From NCBI RefSeq assembly GCF_029227915.1, contig NC_079875.1, positions 19,709,001 to 19,773,000 on the forward strand: DNA of 64,000 nucleotides. The letters are read 5' to 3'. The notes below the pieces were generated by a model. That model saw nothing but the letters and a program-made list of their open reading frames with translations, was not told where the DNA came from and did no database searches. A program made the translations under genes and the position numbers. Positions 27,712-40,120 of the stretch are shown piece after piece (position 1 is the first letter of the stretch; every line of letters starts with the position of its first letter). Source of the DNA: Hydractinia symbiolongicarpus (lineage: Eukaryota > Cnidaria > Hydrozoa > Anthoathecata > Hydractiniidae).

Positions 27712-27990
27712 GATTCAATATGGGCAATTGAATATTATCATAGCCCCGGGTTAACCCAAGCCATGTGAGGGAATTTGGGGAGATAGCGCACTGTGTGGAC
27801 CGTTGGATGTTGCAGGGAGTTGTCTGGGAGAGCGCTGACCCTAATTGAGTTTGCGTAGCTTAAAAGAGAGCATTAAATACTCCAGGACTCCCCATCAAAG
27901 CCATGGGCCCTCCTGGAAATAAAAGACGGTGTATATCCCTTGATATTTGTGAGGCCAGCCATGTAAAATATGCACGTCTATATCCATCTC
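27712..27990 (+). mobile_element. tRNA-derived SINE, 5'-truncated copy
   Basis: Shares its body with the minus-strand SINE at 44085-44414: GGGTTAACCCAAGCCATGTG, CCGTTGGATGTTGC, TGCGTAGCT, GAGCATTAAATACTC and GCCATGTAAAATATGCAC are found in both. The tRNA-like head is decayed here. It ends near TCTATATCCATCTC, a degenerate TCTA tail. Confidence 0.75.
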
Positions 27991-30472
27991 TATATTGGTT
28001 ATAATTACCAAAATAACATGGAAACAAGACTAGCAATTAATTTCGAATGTAAATAACTTGGAAAGGAGGCTTTTCCCTGTCAAGGCTCTTCTGTCAATTT
28101 TTTTCCTGATAAAGTTGTTTACAAGGATCAAATAACATAGAAACAAGGCTGCCATATTTCAACTACTGCTCCTCGGCATGGGCTTGTGCCACCCAAGGTA
28201 GATTGGGAAAACTAGTAAACGATTAAAATGTGTCCGTACCTTTCTTGGGAAAGAGAGGGAATATTCAATGATTACATGCGCTCAAAATTCCTTTTGACAA
28301 AAAACTGTCATAATTACAAGAGGAGCTTCAAAAACAGGTTCACACTTCCCTTGGTCAACACGGAATTTGGCAAAAAAGCCTTCCCATTTTCCAGACCAAG
28401 TGACCTGTGATGGAAGTTTTCGTTTAAGACGTCCATCTCTAATGTATTTGGCAAATTCTAATGGAGATCACTTTTTAATTTTTGTTTTTTATTCTTTTTA
28501 TTTTCAATTTTCACAGAATTTAAATGTTACTATGTTTGATTAAGCTGAGGCAGTCTAAGGTTTATCATTTTTTGTTTCTTTTTTGTTTCTTTTTTGTTTT
28601 AGTGGCCCCCAGTGGAAAGAATCCACTAACTATAGGTTTTTGTGATTTTCTGGGCTTGCCACTTTAAATATATTATTATACATACAATACAATGTATATA
28701 CAGCTAAACCTGTATAGCTATGAAAGATAAGTTGCATTATTATGTGTGACAACCATTCTTTAGAAACTGCACCTTAAACAACATTGCCATTCTTTTCATT
28801 AAAGGTGGATTTACAGTCATTCGTCGTTCGTTCAAATAAAGAGAATGCAAAAAATCTATTTGTTGCAAATGAAAGAACAGGAAAAACAATACGGCACATA
28901 CCAAATAAGACATTCATTTTAGTTTGGTACCACTAGTTATATATATAGTTACTTTACTACAGCACATTTCAGCACTTTTCCATATTATACTGAATAATAA
29001 GATATTCAATGTTTATATATTAAATATTGCCCACAAAAAGTTAAAATTTTGTTTCTCATCAACTTTGTTTTAGCGAGTATCATGAATAGCCAAAAAAGGA
29101 GCCAACAAGCTCTGGCAAGGCTGCATGGTAATCTGGTAGGGAAGGATGAATAAATTTTTTTTTGCAAATAGCTGGCACGCACATAGCGTAAGCAGAAGGT
29201 TTGTACAATGGCCCCTATAGCTCACTTCTGTTCTTAATAAAAACACTTTTCTTCTTAGTCAAAACACTTCTCTTCTTTCCTCCAAAATCTTCTCTTCCGA
29301 TCGAAACACTTCTCTTCCAAAGTGAGAAGCACTTCTCTTCCATGAACTCAAAAAATTCCCAGACCTAATATTGATTCAGCCGGATTTTGATTTTTAAATA
29401 AATGACAACCCTCGTCCCCAGGCACTTTTGCCAAAATATGATGGATGACGGTGAAAATCCCTGGTGGCAAGGATGAATAAATGACATACCAGCTCGCTGC
29501 CATAAAAAAGATCAAGTGTTCTTAGTAATTAATAACTCTCCAAAAATTTTGTGTGTACGTGCACCACTCACATATTACTTTATAGATAAAAATAAATTGT
29601 GGTATTCCGTTGTTGAGGCATTTCTTTATCTTTTTCAATACACACACAAAATTCTAACCAGGCTGGTCAGTATTCTTATTTTTCTATTGTTTTCAACAGT
29701 AGAGCTATCGTTCTTAAGGTGGTGCATCTCCTTTAGAAATTTTTTTTAAAATATTGGTTTCATGAAGTAAAATATGGGTGGTAAGCAATATTTGTGATAA
29801 AAATAAGTCAATAATAGGTTTAATATTTTTTTTTCATAATTAATTATGTACTAATCAGCATAATTAGCGTTAATTATACGAAAACTTACAACCTACATAA
29901 AATGTGTTCTGGTCAAGCTTTTTGTTTCAAACTTGCAGGGGTCATTCTTTATATTTATATACTAAAATGATGAAATTTTATGGGTTTTTTTTGGTATGCC
30001 ATTTTGAATATTTGATTTAATTTTGTCAATAATATGACATCTTGCGACAACTTAAAACTTATTTTAATAGTGGCTGTTTCTCTTGATTCTAGTACATGTC
30101 CTAGCATGTATGTTAATGAAACTTCTCACAAAATTTCAAGGAAAAATCTTGTTCAGAACTCTAGATATGAGATTTGATATAAGTAAAAACGCATAAAAGA
30201 GAAAATCGCACTTAAAAATTACAAATTAAAAAAACAAAACTAAAAATCTTGGTAAATAAATTTTGCCTTCAAATGCAACATTAAAATGCCTGTGGTGCAT
30301 AAGTTTCACCTTCTGCATGCTTTTCTGCATCTATAAATCCTTTTCTAACTGCTTATAATTTCTTTCTACCAACTCCGCGCCTTATTAATTTCAAACTCAT
30401 GTTATGCAAACGAAGACTGTCTTTTCGTTTTGTTGCCAACCCCATAAACCTTCCACACTTTATTCCGCATCT
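27991..30472. other. Noncoding region
   Basis: No supported gene. A cluster of imperfect AACACTTCTCTTC repeats lies at 29240-29345, and GG-x-AAGGATGAATAAA occurs twice (29140s and 29470s). The rest is AT-rich. Confidence 0.4.
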
Positions 30473-30920
30473 CTATAAAACACCATATAACCCTGTAACA
30501 CCAATATTGAACTCAATAACTGCAGAATTTTTTCTTGACATCAGAGTTACAACGCTGTTTATTGATGCGTGTCCTTTTTTTTGCCATGTCGCATCCAGTG
30601 AAACCTGGCAATCTAACACAGAGTCGTCAGGTGCACCTGGAGATATTTTTTCCTTTGTTTCTTTAGCTGCAAGGAAAGTACTTTCCTTAGCAGTATCTCC
30701 ATATGCATTATGCAGTACATTGTTTATATTTTTGTATGTCTTCGTTTGTCATGGGTGGCGGCATATTCATACAACGAGCAAAAGTTTTCATGGCGGCATG
30801 CCCCTTCCCAAGTTCACGAAAAGCAAATACTGTTCTCATATTAATGCTAGAGAATCTCTTGCCTGGGCCAGTCACGATTTCCCAAATCCTGTGAGGTTTC
30901 AAATCTTTCTGTTCATCCAC
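30473..30920 (-). pseudogene. Decayed Mutator-like transposase fragment
   Basis: Two minus-strand frames carry parts of one domain. 30920-30708 gives INMRTVFAFRELGKGHAAMK and MNMPPPMTNED; another frame from 30718 to a TAG at 30473-30475 gives VSLDATWQKKGHASINSVVT. The blocks (N/M)RxVxAxRxxGKGHxxxxxF, MNxPPP and DxTWQKRGxxSxNGVV are typical of the Mutator-like transposase domain in invertebrate elements. Frameshifts and the lack of both ends show a relic. A long plus-strand open frame over the same interval is its antisense shadow. Confidence 0.65.
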
Positions 30921-31538
30921 AATATGAGGAATTTAATTCAAAAAGAAAACACAATTTCCTTCTCTTTTTCAGGTCCTAGAATCCTAGCCTAATATTCTTA
31001 TAAAGCATATTCCTTATAATCAAGAAAAACATGTGATTTGCTTGGTTGGCACTACCATGACTTTGAGACTTTGAGGACTTTGGGCAGCCATTAATTCTGT
31101 CTATTGATAAATAAAATTAATTAATCTGTTACTAACACTATTTTCCCTAAACCTTTCATGACTTCATTCTTGACTTTCCTTGATTCCAAATGTGCACAAA
31201 CCTAAAACAGTGTTATTCCAAAATTAAAAAAAAACTATGGTATCACATCGGGTAAATAACAAGCTAAAGAAGGTATGAGAATTGAAAAAATAGCCAAAAT
31301 AGCTCTACTAAAAAGCGTAGCTAGCTAGCTAGTAGCCAAATATCAACTGGTAAAGCATTAATTTTGCCTAGAGCACAAAATATTTTTCTTATTTGTCGTA
31401 TCAATCAACGTTATCACAACTTAGGCCACCATCAAAAATATGTTATGTTCACGTCCACCGACCAACTCGCTTGTGGTAGTAAAAACTAAGTCGGCAAGTC
31501 GGAAAAAACCCGGAAAAATATTTGTGAGCACGGTTATA
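30921..31538. other. Noncoding region
   Basis: No supported feature. A short GCTAGCTAGCTAG run lies near 31320. Confidence 0.4.
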
Positions 31539-31900
31539 CAGTAGAGTCTCCATAACTCGAACGGCCAGGGGAAAAAGGAAACCGTTCGAGTTAAGGAGAC
31601 GTTTGAGTAGTAGAGGTTTTCAAGTTTTTTCAAAATTTTTTCCTTATTTGCCTACCAGATGAACAAAAACAGTATATTAAGTACGCAGTCTTACTTATTG
31701 GAGGTTCTGGGTTGGTGAAATACAAAAACAGAGCGTTTTAGTTGCTTTTTGCTCAAATTTTTTGAAAAAAATCAGTTATGATTGTTTCCAATATCATCAT
31801 AATCTCGTTTGATGTGTTTATTCAAGTCCTTTAGGGAAGCCACTTCCCCAAATTTCGAGAAAACGGTTAGGTCCTCAAGGACGGTGATTGCTGAACGCAC

Positions 31901-33946
31901 TTATTCAGCCGTCGGTTTTGAAATATTATTCTCATCCTTGTCATCGTCATCTTTTTCATCCTCTATATCTTCCTCACCTTGAGTTCCAGTGATATCAGCA
32001 ATGATGTCAGCAGTTTTTAGACTTGTATGGGATGTGCTCATTTCGATATCGAAATCAATAAAATCCTCAACTGATATGGTAGAATCGATATGGTCAGGAA
32101 ACCTTAGTTTTATGTACGAGAGATCAGCATCGAGGGTTGGGATTGGGTCCTCTTCTACCTCGCTACTGGCAAGGTCTTTGAATGGATCGTCATCTTCGTT
32201 GATGGCATTTTCAGCAACCTTCTGGGAAATTCCTGATTTCTGAAAACATTTGGTAAAGGTTTGGTTGTCAATATCGTCCCACGCTTTTCTAAGCATGAAC
32301 ATAGCAGCAAGAATCGAGAACTTCGGGATATAGACTTTTTCATCCAATGCTTTTATCAACTTGCGGACTGCTAACGATCGATACTTCGCTTTCAGTGCAC
32401 AAATGATTCCTTGGTTTATAGGTTGAGTATGCCACGTTGTGTTCGGAGGAAGGAAGATTAATTCTACCTATTCCAGCTTTTCGACATGAGGATGAGCGGT
32501 GCAATTGTCAACAATCAGAGCAATTTTTCGTTTAGAGACAGAAAATTTTCGATCAAGCTCGCGTACCCATTCTTCGCTCTCCAGACATTCAGCTCTTTTT
32601 TTTGCGAACGATATCGACAGGTTTGGCAGACTTTCCGATTACAAACATTGGTAAGCGCTCTCCTAAGGCATTGCCAGCAGCTAACCCAGTAAGTCTGACT
32701 TTACTATGCTTTCCTCCAGAGCACTTTTCACCTTTATGTGCAGAGATTTATTTAGAAAGCATTGGAAGAAGAGCCTGAATTCGTCGGCATTGAAAATGTT
32801 TTCCAAAGGATAGCGGGACAAAATGGTTGGTAAGGTTGTCTCTGACCATGGTGCTGTTATCTCCTCAGTGACAGATCTTGATTCGCTGACGAGGGGTTTT
32901 AAAGGATACGCCATACCTGAAAACATAAGATAAGAAAAATGTGTCTCTCCGTTGTTGTGTCAAGGTGATTAGAGCTTTAAGCTTTGCTTGATTCGAATAT
33001 AAAAGATTCGACTTTTCTAAATTTGTTTACTTTGTTTTCGGAACAAACTGCTAAAAAAAGTATGGATGCCATGGAAGTCAAACAAGTCAAGAAATTAAAA
33101 GACATTATTTGCTGCAAGGAACTTCCCATCATTAGGCTTCTTACTTACGAAATCAACGCTTTTGTAATGGGTTATCATGTTTATAAAAGTAACTGGACAC
33201 CCTCTACCGGAGACGAATTTTATGGTTTTATGGAACCGACAAATAAAATGGATAAATATGCAGTTGCAGTCAAGAAAAATGATGGAGAAGTCATAGGTCA
33301 TCTACCCCTTGGGAAGTCCGGCCGTTTTGCAAAAGTCTTTTTTTGTTCTCAAGAATGACAGCTTCAATGTTTGCAAAATAACAATTACTGGAAAGTCATT
33401 AAATGCTGGTGATGGTTTGGTGATGGTTTGGGGATGAAAGTTCCATGCAAGTTATCCTTCATCTCAGAAAAAAAGTCGATTGATATTTTGCAAAATCAAC
33501 TACCAAAGCTATTGTAATATTCATAAGATTTATAAAAATTTAAATGTAAAAGTATGTTTAACAACCTGGTTTTCCATTTAGCTAGCCACCCTTGTGAAGC
33601 TTGAAACGACTCAACACCCAGTTCTTCTGCGAAGTCAAGAGCTTTTTCCTTCAGAATCACTCCGCTTATCGGAATATTTTCGCTTCTCATCACAAGTAGC
33701 CACTTATGAACAGCCTTGTTCACATCTTCAATTTTTTTTCTTTAAACAGTTTAACCCTTTGTTAAACTGTTTAAAGATTTTTTCCTTATTTTTTTTCCAC
33801 GTCGACAATGTGCTTGAAGGAATATTGAAAGCTTTTGCAACATCCTTTGGAACAGTTCCTTTTTCAAGCTCTTTGAGGGCACTGTATTTTATTTTACAGG
33901 ACTTGTTATCAGCTCTACTTCTTTTTGACCCTGCCACAGACGCCAT
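31901..33946 (-). pseudogene. Tigger-like transposase (CENP-B HTH, DDE), degenerate
   Basis: Cuts and pastes the element. From the ATG at 33946 comes a helix-turn-helix (YSALKELEKGTVPKDVAKAF, STLSTWKKNKEKI), then after a frameshift in an oligo-A tract near 33733 the second CENP-B helix-turn-helix (WLLVMRSENIPISG, FQASQGWLAKWK). An intron-like gap follows; an acceptor (TTTTCAG) lies near 32917. The DDE domain continues with NADE near 32795, VDNC near 32500 and NQGII near 32430, where the family normally has DQGII, so the third catalytic Asp appears changed. A TAG lies just after KLE near 32468. The acidic C-terminus ends at 31901. Confidence 0.8.
33062..33517 (+). pseudogene. HIRAN-like domain gene, antisense within the Tigger element
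   Basis: A plus-strand frame from the ATG at 33062 with EINAFVMGYHVYKSNW, GDEFYGFMEP, DKYAVAVKKNDGEVIGHLPL, then a frameshift near 33340 and continuation with KITITGKSLNAGDG to TAA at 33515-33517. The GYHVYxxxWxPxxGEEF, DxxAVAVxKDGxVIGHLP and CxITG pattern is that of HIRAN-like proteins common in cnidarian genomes next to transposases. It occupies the intron-like gap of the transposase on the opposite strand. A short repeat (GGTTTGGTGATGGTTTGG) near 33410 may be a replication slip. HIRAN modules in other proteins bind DNA 3' ends. Confidence 0.6.
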
Positions 33947-34339
33947 TGTCAGATTGCTATGAAATTCTGTTTTTGAAAATTGGTTGAGAAAGCGTTGTCG
34001 TTCGAAACATAAACAAAACATTCGAATCATGTATTCGAAAAATATAAGGCCCCCAACACACGTATACATTAAAATATGAAAACGATAAAGAGGTAAATGA
34101 TCAGGAAAACTTATCAATTTTTTTCAAAATGCCACAAAATTCGAGTTATGGAGGTTCGAGTAGTAGAGGTTTTTTTTATAAGAGTTTATTAGGAAATTTT
34201 CATGGTGCCAACGAATTCGTTCGAGTTAAGGAGACGTTCGAGTAATAGAGGTTCGAGTTATGGAGACTCAACTGTACTGTTTTTTGGTCATGTGAACGAC
34301 TTTATATTTTCCGACCGCCCGACCGTTATGACTGGGCAA

Positions 34340-34646
34340 GGCATCACAAGATTAACCAGGAGACCATGTTAAAGGGGATTTTTACGAAGCGAATTGAACG
34401 GCGAATTCGATCATTCATGTATCGTTCTGTGTTAAATGCCACTTCGCTAATGCCAATATAATTTGCCTCATACCATGAATTTTCTTCAGACATCAGATTA
34501 GGTTGGTAAACAATGCATGGTGTTAGGCATTGGTGGTTTAGGGGACATTCTTCCTTTTTGATGCAGTTGCAGTTTTGTTCTCTTTGGGAAGGTTTGGTGT
34601 TAATGTTTTTATTATGGGCATCTATGTGTTGTTTCATGTTAGGCAT
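34340..34646 (-). pseudogene. GIY-YIG endonuclease fragment (Penelope-like or related retroelement)
   Basis: The minus-strand frame has NCNCIKKEECPLNHQCL, CIVYQ and YEANYIGISEVAFNTERY, matching the Cys-rich linker plus GIY-YIG start found after the RT in Penelope-like elements. No RT is seen upstream and the frame ends soon after, so only a fragment survives. Confidence 0.6.
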
Positions 34647-34799
34647 GCAATTGTAACTTACTTTAACATTGTTTCAGTTTGTGTTTTCGAGAAAAATGTT
34701 TGTCGATTAGCGATAAAAATTGCTTTGCGATTCTTGTTTTTTATTCTTGTTTGTGTATGTAAGTTTTTTGGAATAACCTGAGTTTTTGTTCTTCCTTAA

Positions 34800-35457
34800 G
34801 CTTATACAAAAATATGAAAAAGCCATAGTTTAGAAAACATTAAATGTAAATCTACAAAAATCAGTCATTTCAGTTGCATACCATTCTCTCCCACAAAAAT
34901 GTACAAAAAATCAACCAGTTAAGAACACAAAAAATGTTCTTTTTTAGTATAATGATTTTTACTGCCCTTTACAAACAATTCCGAACCTAAATGTCAAAAA
35001 ATCAATCAGCAAAGAATAAACTTGAATTAACAAAGATCATTATTTTGGAAACATTGTATACGGTTCGTAAACAAAAGTTTACACAAAATGTAAAACAGAT
35101 TGGTTTTTGAGAAACACATCTAAATCAACAAAAATAATTTCATTCAGCATGTTGTATATTGCCATTACCCATCAATCTTCCACAAAAAGGTTATGAAACA
35201 CATCAAAAATTTAAAAAAATCAGTCATTTCAGTGCATACAGTCATTGCCCATTACAAACAAAACAATAATAAATAACTTAAAACACACACTTTAAATTCT
35301 AAAAAATTCGTTTCACTTGTCATATTGCATGTGGTCCCCCTTGTAAAGTGCACAGGTAATGTGAAAAAAATTATAGATGAATTCCAGCGTGACGTCATTT
35401 GTTTACTTTTTAGCGGTAAGCTCCTTGGCTCTGGATTTTGCGTGGCAGGAAAAAAGA
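34800..35457. other. Noncoding region
   Basis: AT-rich with repeated phrases such as CACAAAAA and AATCAGTCATTTCAGT, suggesting degenerate low-copy repeats. Near 35400-35450, GTTTAC...GCGGTAAGC...GTGGCAGG resembles the termini of the element at 57335-58532. Confidence 0.4.
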
Positions 35458-35477
35458 TATTGAAGAAGAACTACTTT

Positions 35478-35590
35478 GTTCATCACTAACATACTGCCAA
35501 GCAGTGAGCGGGATTCGATCCGCGGTCCCCAGAACTGGGAGCCGCAGACGAACCCACTACACTACGTGCGGTAATATGTTAGTGATGAAC
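35478..35590 (-). mobile_element. tRNA-like sequence inside a 15-bp perfect inverted repeat
   Basis: Arms GTTCATCACTAACAT (35478-35492) and its exact complement (35576-35590) flank a minus-strand tRNA-like core with a box A-like TAGTGTAGTGGGTTCG, anticodon-arm-like GGCTCCCAGTTCTGGGG and box B-like GGATCGAATCCC. The left arm and its neighbour, from about 35458, are repeated at 35730-35794. It is probably a tRNA-derived SINE or foldback rather than a functional tRNA. Confidence 0.55.
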
Positions 35591-35794
35591 TCAGATAGTT
35601 TATCCGGATGGTGTGTATACATATAGGTGAATATTTATCATAGCACATCCGTATTTCATTCTCAACAGAGAATGCTTCACCCCGATCAGATCTCTGATCA
35701 TGACGGGCGAGTATAATGCGTGTAAGTCATATTGAAGAAGAACTACTTTGTTCATCACTAACATACTGCCAAGTAGTGAGCGGGATTCGATGGC

Positions 35795-36740
35795 CCGTGG
35801 GTAAATCCACGGGTTTGCTGGTCCTTTATATACCGCTTTTCGTATGTCTCGCTACTTGAAGTACCATTTTGCGTAGAGACAGACAATACAGCTATATTAT
35901 TATAAAGATAGCCGGGAAACCCGGCGTCGAAATGCCGGGGTAAGCCAAAGTCAATGTGTGACCTGGCGTTGAACACTCTGTGGAGCGCTTAATAAGAGCC
36001 GGAAACTGTGCCACACGATCGGGTGGAGCGCTTTAGTACAGGTATACAGTATGCCGTAAATTAAGTGAATCACATACACCATTATAGTCTTGCGACTGCA
36101 ACATATTTTTCACAAAATATTCCCGCAACGATAGCTGAAATAAAAACACAGTTTACAAACCGCTGTTACTCCATCATAGCAAAAACAATCATCAATATTA
36201 TTTTATTTTGCAGGAATAAGTTTTTGTGAAAGTTTAAAATTTATTGTGACACTGGGCTAAGCGCTTAGTACAGTTAAACCGTGTTGCATAGGCGTCTAGG
36301 AATCATACACCTTTGGAAAAAACTTTCTCGCAGACTCTGTTTTAAAAAACACAACAGGGCTGAGCCGTTAGTCCAGGTAAACATTGTTGCACATCCGTAC
36401 AGGTGTGATTACCTAGAAAGTTTAAAAATGAATTGTCACATTTGGTTGACCCCTTAGTACAGGTAAACCACGTTGTAAATGCGCATAGGCGTAACAGCCT
36501 TTACCAAAAACAACAGTCTGTTGTTAACACTGGGCTAACCGCTTAGTATAGTTAAACAGAGTTGAACATGCGTATAGGTGTAATACCCCTTTCCAAAAAA
36601 ACATCATTGCAACTTCGGTTTTAATAAAAACACAGGGACGTTAGCTCCTATCTTTGGCTAAAAAGTGAGAGTATAAAAATGTTGTTTGGCTACAACAATA
36701 TTCTTAAACAACAGACAGACGGAATACGGCTATTATTATA
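35795..36740 (+). repeat. Dispersed repeat with periodic module, copy 1
   Basis: Starts with a CCGTGGGTAAATCCACGGG palindrome, then AGCCGGGAAACCCGGCGTCG, GTGGAGCGCTTAATAAGA and four spaced modules (about 36251, 36361, 36442, 36530) of the form CTTAGTACAGGTAAAC-xx-TGTTGCACATGCG-TATAGGCGTAA. Noncoding. No terminal structure identified. Confidence 0.6.
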
Positions 36741-37700
36741 GAGACTAGACGTTAACCCTTAGAAAAATCCACTGGTCGCCTGTCCTTTATATATCGCATT
36801 TTGTGTTTCCATAACAAAAAGACAAACAGACGCACGAACAGGCAGACGACGCCTATTATTATAGAGATAGCCGGGTAAACCAGGCATCGCACAGCCGGCT
36901 TAAGCCACAAGTCAAGGTGTGATCCGGGGTTGGACACTCTGTGGAGCGCTTAATAAGAACTGTAAACTGTGCCACACAATCAGGTGGACCACTCCAGTAC
37001 AGGTATACAGTGTGTTGTAAATCAAGTGAAGCGCGTACACCGTTATACTGTCGCAACTGCAACATATTTTTCATAAAATAACTTCCTGCAACGACAGCTG
37101 AAATAAAAGCAGAGTTTACAAACTGTTGTTACTTCCTAATTGGTCAATGTGATCTTAGTTTTTGTAAAATTTAAAAAATTAATCGTGACACCGGGCTGAA
37201 CACTTACTACAGTTAAACAGTGTTGTACAGGCGTATAGGGATAATACCCTTTTGAAAAAGACTTTTTAACAGAGTAAATGTGTAAATAAAACATAGGAAA
37301 CATTCCATTGCTAAAACAGGGTTGAGCGGTTAGTCGAGGTAAAAAGTGTTGCACATTCATACAGGCGTAATTCCCGAGAAAGTTTAAAAATTCATTGTCG
37401 CTATTGGCTGCCCCCTTAGTACAGGTAAACCATGTTGCACATGCACATAGCCGTTACAGCATTTTCAAAAGACAGTCCATTGTTAACAGTGGGCAAAGCG
37501 CTTGGCACAGTTAAACAAAGTTGAACAGGCGTATAGTTGTAATACCCTTTTCCAAAAAAACCTTCACTGCAACTTCAGTTCAAATAAAAACACAGGGAAT
37601 AGCCTGTCGTTACCCGGGCAGCTACAACTCCTGCTCAGCCATTTTATTTCAAAAAGTTTACAGGAAAATAATAAAAGATGTAGCTACCTAGCTAACTGCA
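36741..37700 (+). repeat. Dispersed repeat with periodic module, copy 2
   Basis: Repeats the order of copy 1: a GTTAACCC...AAAAATCCAC start, AGCCGGGTAAACCAGGC, GTGGAGCGCTTAATAAGA, then modules near 37190, 37320, 37405 and 37488. Confidence 0.6.
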
Positions 37701-39807
37701 TTTAGCATAAGAATTATTGCTTGGGGATATTGTTGTAACCAAACTGCATTTTATACTTTAACTTTTTAAGGAGCTAGCTAAATAGCCACAGCCTCAACGT
37801 AAAAATAAATATTGGCTAGGATAAAAAGGTCTAATAACAAACAGGACAACAATAATTAGGTTCTAGCTAAGCTAGCTAACTTTCAAAATCTTCGTTCCTA
37901 GCCAAACATCCTAAAACTGGTAAGTTTAAGATCTGTATGTGGCTAAAAAACGTGACAATATATTTATCCTAACACTGAAAACAAACAAAAAACAAATATT
38001 ACAAAAATATAAAGCTTTCAGAAGATAAAAAAGTCAAACAAACCTTATATATAGCTTGACCATACACGACCATTTTTAAAATCAAATATATTGAATTGTT
38101 TTTAAAGAGAAAATCTTGGATTTTTTCTGGTCGCAAAATCTTGGATTGTTTTTTTTAAAGAATCAAGCGTCGTTATTAGTATACTATGCGCAACCGGTGA
38201 AAACAAAGTCGGCAAAAATATATCGCATTTGGTATTGATGCGCATTTTAAAAATTTCGTTTTTCCGTTACAGGACACGGCTTCGCGGACACACAGACAGA
38301 CATACAACGACTATTACTAGCCATAGTTACCACTAATGCGCCCCGAATTACTAATAACGATTTCAAACATTCAAATTTAGAACGGGATTTAAAATTAAAA
38401 TGGAAAATGGTGGACGTTTGAAATCTATAAAAACTGCAGTGTTAGAACTTATTATTTTCGTTATTTTCACATTTGGCTAAGGCTCTATCTATAAAGTTAG
38501 ATCTTGATTAAATATATGTACACTTTAAACGCCTCTAGCCTTCTTGTTGTGTAATTTCATTCGTTCAAAAGACTTACGCATACATTTTTGACTTATCAAA
38601 TCTCCAAAAATTCTTGTGCTGTAATAACAAATTGTGTCTGAAAGCTATTCTGCTGAAACATTTTCCGCCAAATATGACGAATATGATAGAAATGCAGTAC
38701 GGAATTGCATAGAGGCTTGTGAATAAGCTTATTGCCCAGGGGAAAATTTTTAAATAAGAAGCCCTGCGACTTGAAGATTTCCGTCATTAGCCTAAAAGAT
38801 TCTGAAATTTGAAGTAGACTTTAAAACGGAGAACAATGGGGTATATAAATACATCATAAGTATCCTAATTCTCAATTATTATTGTAATTAACGTAAAATA
38901 TAACTTGATAAATAAAAAATAATTTTTTTTTTACATATATATAGTATATATTCTAAAACAATAGTTAAAACTTTAACTGGATTTTTTTATAACTGATCTC
39001 GAAAATTCCAGGATGCAGGATTGCTATGTATGAACTTCACGATTCGAATATATATAATAACTTCTGAACAATTTCAATGAATTATTACTCTGTTAAGTTA
39101 CCAATAAAATCCTTAAAAATTTCTCTCGTTGAAGATTTTTCGAAAATGCTGATGGTGCATGGTTTCATAACAAATGATCTGAAAAAGAAAGTATATTTAA
39201 AATTGAGAAAGAAGAATACAATTTTACCAGAACTGAATTAATACTAGGTTGTTTAATTATTGTCTACTTATCTGATTTAAAGTTAGAATTTATTAAAAAG
39301 ATACAAATCAATGCCATGTGATACACAAAAGGTATACTATATAAATAAAAATATATATATAAATTTAGTCAAGCTGGCTTTGATATCATTGTTAAACAAG
39401 TATAATATTAAGCAGGCGATACAAGATTTTCAAACCTGTGGACAATACAGGACTTATTTTGTTGAAATCGATTTATTGAATTTTACAAATTTGATTGTTT
39501 ATTATCGAGGAAATTGATTGGTCATTGTTTTCGAATTGAATTGAACAAGTTGATACAAAAAAGGGTAGACACTCAATTAATAAATTTGTCAGATTTGATA
39601 AATCAACAACATCATTTATAATTTCAAGAAAAAACATAAAAAAGGGAAGAAAACAAAGAAACCTGTAACATACTGTGGGTAGCGTCTAGTTGTACTGCAA
39701 GGGCTAACTATGTTATGTTATTGGTTAATTTATCAGTTCAACTTGACTGTTCCGTGCAATGAACAATAATATTTTTTCATGATTCAACAAATATCTTTTT
39801 ATATATA
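37701..39807. other. Noncoding region
   Basis: No supported gene. A fragment of the dispersed repeat (AGCCATAGTTACCACTAATG, CGCCCCGAATTACTAATAAC) lies at 38317-38365 and recurs at 44775-44822. Confidence 0.4.
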
Positions 39808-40120
39808 TTCTTGCGGTCGGATTCGTGTCAACCAATCACGGGCAGCCATTATGAAATGGGGTACAAATGCCGTAATTAATGTTTTTGTGGTGAAATCTTC
39901 ATAAATACAATACTGGATTTTTCAAGAAATTCTTTTTTTTTTGATCAAATCTTTAATATGTTTTAGATACTGCTCAATTTTTGCCATTTTGCGACATTTT
40001 AACGACGTTTTACTTGTAAATTCTGTTTAAGTAAGGTTTCTACTTTGAAGGTTTGACCGTGAAAAGTCCACTTTGTTCTCCATCAGATAGCAATGAAGGA
40101 GAACATTCTGACCGCAAGAA
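39808..40120 (+). mobile_element. 313-bp MITE with TA duplication
   Basis: Ends TTCTTGCGGTCGGA and TCTGACCGCAAGAA are inverted copies and TA flanks both sides (39806-39807, 40121-40122). No coding capacity. Size and TA sites fit a non-autonomous Tc1/mariner-group element. Confidence 0.7.

Larger units (their letters stand above)
31539..34274 (-). mobile_element. Tigger/pogo-like DNA transposon
   Basis: Terminal inverted repeats start CAGTxGAGTCTCCATAACTC and are flanked by TA on both sides (31537-31538 and 34275-34276), as for Tc1/mariner-group pogo elements. Subterminal copies of TTCGAGTTAAGGAGACGTT occur near both ends. It contains a minus-strand CENP-B/DDE transposase and a plus-strand HIRAN-like gene. 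Confidence 0.85.

Noticed and set aside
30399-30992. A 197-codon plus-strand open frame
   Set aside because: It is antisense to the Mutator-like transposase relic, whose motifs are on the minus strand.
32984-33061. Upstream start for the HIRAN-like gene
   Set aside because: The first codons there are low complexity and not conserved; the ATG at 33062 is nearer the domain.
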